In this document: in pieces, positions 4,430-6,426 of the stretch
Numbering within the stretch: the first letter of the stretch is position 1
Layout: each line of letters begins with the position of its first letter
Assembly: GCA_021796055.1 (NCBI GenBank)
Contig: JAJYOS010000398.1
Coordinates: 1-6,426, forward strand
From: Bacteroidota bacterium
GTDB lineage: Bacteria > Bacteroidota > Kryptoniia > Kryptoniales > JAKASW01
Direction: 5' to 3'
Length of the DNA: 6,426 nucleotides
The notes under the pieces: generated by a model
Database searches by the model: none
What the model was told of the DNA's origin: nothing
Seen by the model: the letters and a program-made list of their open reading frames with translations, nothing else
Program-made: the position numbers and the translations under genes

Positions 4430-6426
4430 ATGATTGAACGCGATTCCGAATTGGCCCGCTCGTTCGAGAAGCTTGAGTTTCCCAGGCTGGTTTCATACCT
4501 CAAGACGCTCTGTCAAACGGAGCTCGGTGAGAAGTACCTCGATTCGATTCCGATCTTCTCTTCGAAGACAGACCTCGAGAGGGAATTCAGGCTCGTCGAT
4601 CAGGCACATTCTCTCGCAGTCAGGAACATTTTTCCCGATCTGACCGGTTCGAAGGACGTAAGACCGTTCCTTGCCCACGCGGCCAAGGAGGGAAGTCTCC
4701 TCCAGGGGAAAGAACTCCATACGATCGCAGTCATACTTCACGTGGTCGACAGTGTGCGGAAATCTCTTCTCAAACAGAAAGGCGAGCTTCAGGAGATCTC
4801 CGAGCTGGGCTTCAGGCTCTATCCCGACACGATACTTGAGTTCAACATTAACCGAGCAGTGGACGAAGAAGGAAACATCCGCGATGACGCCAGCAAGGAG
4901 CTGCATAGGATAAGGACGAGCCTGAACCGTACGAGAGGGAATCTTCGGAAGAAAATAATGACGATCGCGCGCTCATATTCCGACCAGGAATATTCAGAAG
5001 AGGATATCTTCACTCAGCGGGATGGACGATTGGTTTTGCCTGTGAAGGCCGAATTCAAACGACAGCTTCCCGGCTTGATTCATGGCGCGAGTGCGACGGG
5101 GCAGACCGTTTTCATCGAACCTTCGGCGGCTGTCGACCTAAACAATGAAGTTATATCCCTGCAATTTGAAGAGCAGCGTGAAATTGAAAAGATACTTCAC
5201 GAGCTCACAGGCCGCATCCGTGAGGTTGTTCCGAAGCTTGTCCAGGATGTGGAAGTCCTTTCGCATCTCGACAGCCTCTACGCGAGGGCGGGATACGCAA
5301 TGAGGCTTGCTGCAATTGTACCGCAGGTCGGCGCAGTCGCAGTTCCTCGTTTAGTGAAAGCCCGGCACCCTCTGCTGGCAATCAAGACAGGCAGGGAACG
5401 GGTTACTCCTGTCGACATGTTCCTCGACGATTCGACGCGGGTTGTGGTTATCAGCGGACCGAATTCCGGCGGCAAGACTGTGACTCTGAAGACGCTGGGA
5501 CTCTTCGTACTCTGCAACCTGGCAGCGATTCCTCTCACGGCTGATCCCGGCACCGAGCTGCCGATCTACGAGAATATCTTCACAGAAATCGGAGACGAGC
5601 AGTCGATTGAAAACGACCTCTCGACATTTACATCCCGCATCAAGCATATCGTCGGCATCCTGGGACGCGCCGATGAGAAATGTTTGGTGCTCATAGATGA
5701 ATTCGGCGAAGAAACCGAGCCCGCTGAAGGTGCGGCACTTGCCTCTGCGGTTCTGGAAGACCTGCGGGACTCAAATGCGATGACTCTCGTCACTACCCAT
5801 AATTCCGGGTTAAAAGTTTTTGCAAGCGAAGCGCCGGGAATGCTGAATGCAGCGATGGAATTCGACCAGAACACTCTCAGGCCGACTTACAAGCTCGTTC
5901 TCGGCAGACCGGGATCGAGCTACGCCTTTGAGATAGCACAACGAACGGGAATCGGGGAACCGGTTATCAGAAGGGCCAGGAAATACATCGGTGAGGGAAG
6001 AGACAAGCTCGAGAAACTCCTTCTCAGGGTCGAGCAGCTCGAAAACGAACTTCGGGATCGTGTCGTGGAGATAAAGAAGGAGCAGGAACTTGCCGAGACA
6101 ATGAGGCAGGAATACGAAAAGAAAGTCCACTCGGCAAAAAAGGAAGCCGCGGAAATAAAGCGGAAGTCGATTGAAGACTCTGAGAACCTCATTGCCGATC
6201 TTAACAGGAAAATCGAGAACCTGGTGCGGGAAATTCGTGAGACGAAAGCTTCCAAGGAGAGCATCAAAGAAGCTCAATCACGCGTCCAGGAGTTGAAGGG
6301 GCAGGTCTCGAACCTCAGAGACGCCGAGAGTCAGGAGGCCAGGAAGGAGTTCCGGATCGGCGATTCGGTTTTAATAAAGGGGACACTGCTTGCGGGCGAA
6401 GTGTGCGAGGTGTCGAATGAAAAGGG
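4430..6426 (+). CDS. mutS2: Endonuclease MutS2, 3' end beyond the window
   Basis: The first 665 codons of MutS2, a MutS-related ATPase that lacks the mismatch-recognition domain. Studied members suppress homologous recombination (Helicobacter pylori) or split collided ribosomes (Bacillus subtilis). Visible in order: N-terminal LEFPRLVSYL (15-24); lever/core region with HGASATGQTVFIEP (218-231); Walker A GPNSGGKT (343-350); DLSTFTSRIKHI; Walker B LVLIDEFG (419-426) followed by EETEPAEGAAL; VTTHNSGLK; the family-typical LGRPGSSYAFEIA; a highly charged coiled coil (about 524-640); and the start of a KOW-like beta segment (FRIGDSVLIKG, from 641). The expected C-terminal Smr nuclease domain lies outside the window. 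DEFG...TEP is the Bacteroidota-like form of DELG...TDP, but Glu-Glu at 427-428 is unusual. The ATG at 4430 gives a normal N-terminus, with AGG eight bases before it; GTG at 4427 is a trivial alternative. No internal stop or frameshift was found on reading the frame through. Confidence 0.95.
   Translation, partial: MIERDSELARSFEKLEFPRLVSYLKTLCQTELGEKYLDSIPIFSSKTDLEREFRLVDQAHSLAVRNIFPDLTGSKDVRPFLAHAAKEGSLLQGKELHTIAVILHVVDSVRKSLLKQKGELQEISELGFRLYPDTILEFNINRAVDEEGNIRDDASKELHRIRTSLNRTRGNLRKKIMTIARSYSDQEYSEEDIFTQRDGRLVLPVKAEFKRQLPGLIHGASATGQTVFIEPSAAVDLNNEVISLQFEEQREIEKILHELTGRIREVVPKLVQDVEVLSHLDSLYARAGYAMRLAAIVPQVGAVAVPRLVKARHPLLAIKTGRERVTPVDMFLDDSTRVVVISGPNSGGKTVTLKTLGLFVLCNLAAIPLTADPGTELPIYENIFTEIGDEQSIENDLSTFTSRIKHIVGILGRADEKCLVLIDEFGEETEPAEGAALASAVLEDLRDSNAMTLVTTHNSGLKVFASEAPGMLNAAMEFDQNTLRPTYKLVLGRPGSSYAFEIAQRTGIGEPVIRRARKYIGEGRDKLEKLLLRVEQLENELRDRVVEIKKEQELAETMRQEYEKKVHSAKKEAAEIKRKSIEDSENLIADLNRKIENLVREIRETKASKESIKEAQSRVQELKGQVSNLRDAESQEARKEFRIGDSVLIKGTLLAGEVCEVSNEK

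Noticed and set aside
4137..4430. Plus-strand frame of 97 codons bridging cvpA and mutS2
   Set aside because: It overlaps the end of cvpA in another frame; the Arg/Ser/Pro-rich translation resembles no protein and has no ribosome-binding site.
5810..6277. Minus-strand frames of 155 and 115 codons, rich in Phe, Leu and Ser
   Set aside because: They are the antisense of the charged coiled-coil part of mutS2; the hydrophobic look comes from complementing Lys and Glu codons and is not a membrane protein.
2617..6426. The SDR-yqeY-cvpA-mutS2 set considered as a new defence or toxin system
   Set aside because: YqeY, CvpA and MutS2 are widespread housekeeping families and show normal lengths and motifs; no toxin, effector or mobile signature accompanies them.

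Overview
This window reads as ordinary bacterial chromosome, very likely from a Gram-negative member of the FCB (Bacteroidota/Ignavibacteria-like) branch. The evidence is limited: a signal peptide on an M13 metallopeptidase, the DEFG...TEP form of the Walker B region in MutS2 (as I recall it from Bacteroidota-type MutS2), and a roughly balanced base composition with one AT-rich intergenic stretch. The taxonomic guess is inference, not proof. Unlike many Bacteroidota genes, several genes here have clear purine-rich Shine-Dalgarno sequences (GGAAGGA type).

Layout. Positions 1-192 hold the possible first codons of a leftward gene that runs off the window, then an intrinsic terminator (145-181) that serves the leftward gene at 193-2259. 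That gene encodes a full-length secreted zinc endopeptidase of family M13 (neprilysin/PepO type) with all expected catalytic residues. A 357-bp divergent spacer (2260-2616) follows. It is AT-rich on its right side and contains short repeated and palindromic words and one candidate rightward promoter.

To the right, three rightward genes are packed with overlapping stop and start codons: a short-chain dehydrogenase/reductase resembling dihydropteridine reductase (2617-3324), a GatB/YqeY-domain protein (3324-3776) and a four-helix CvpA-family membrane protein (3773-4306). After a 123-bp gap comes mutS2 (4430 to the right edge). It is complete at its N-terminus, ATPase and coiled coil, but is cut before its expected C-terminal Smr nuclease domain.

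Functionally the window combines an envelope protease, transcribed on its own, with a divergent housekeeping-type cluster (oxidoreductase, YqeY, CvpA, MutS2). The three overlapping genes are probably co-transcribed and translationally coupled; mutS2 may be in the same transcript or have its own promoter. I see no mobile element, CRISPR array, phage gene, tRNA or rRNA, and no convincing new multi-gene system. The observations most worth checking are the SDR, which appears to lack two residues of its glycine-rich cofactor loop and has Asp in place of the usual active-site Asn; the unusual Glu-Glu in the MutS2 Walker B/D-loop region; and the repeat-bearing divergent spacer.
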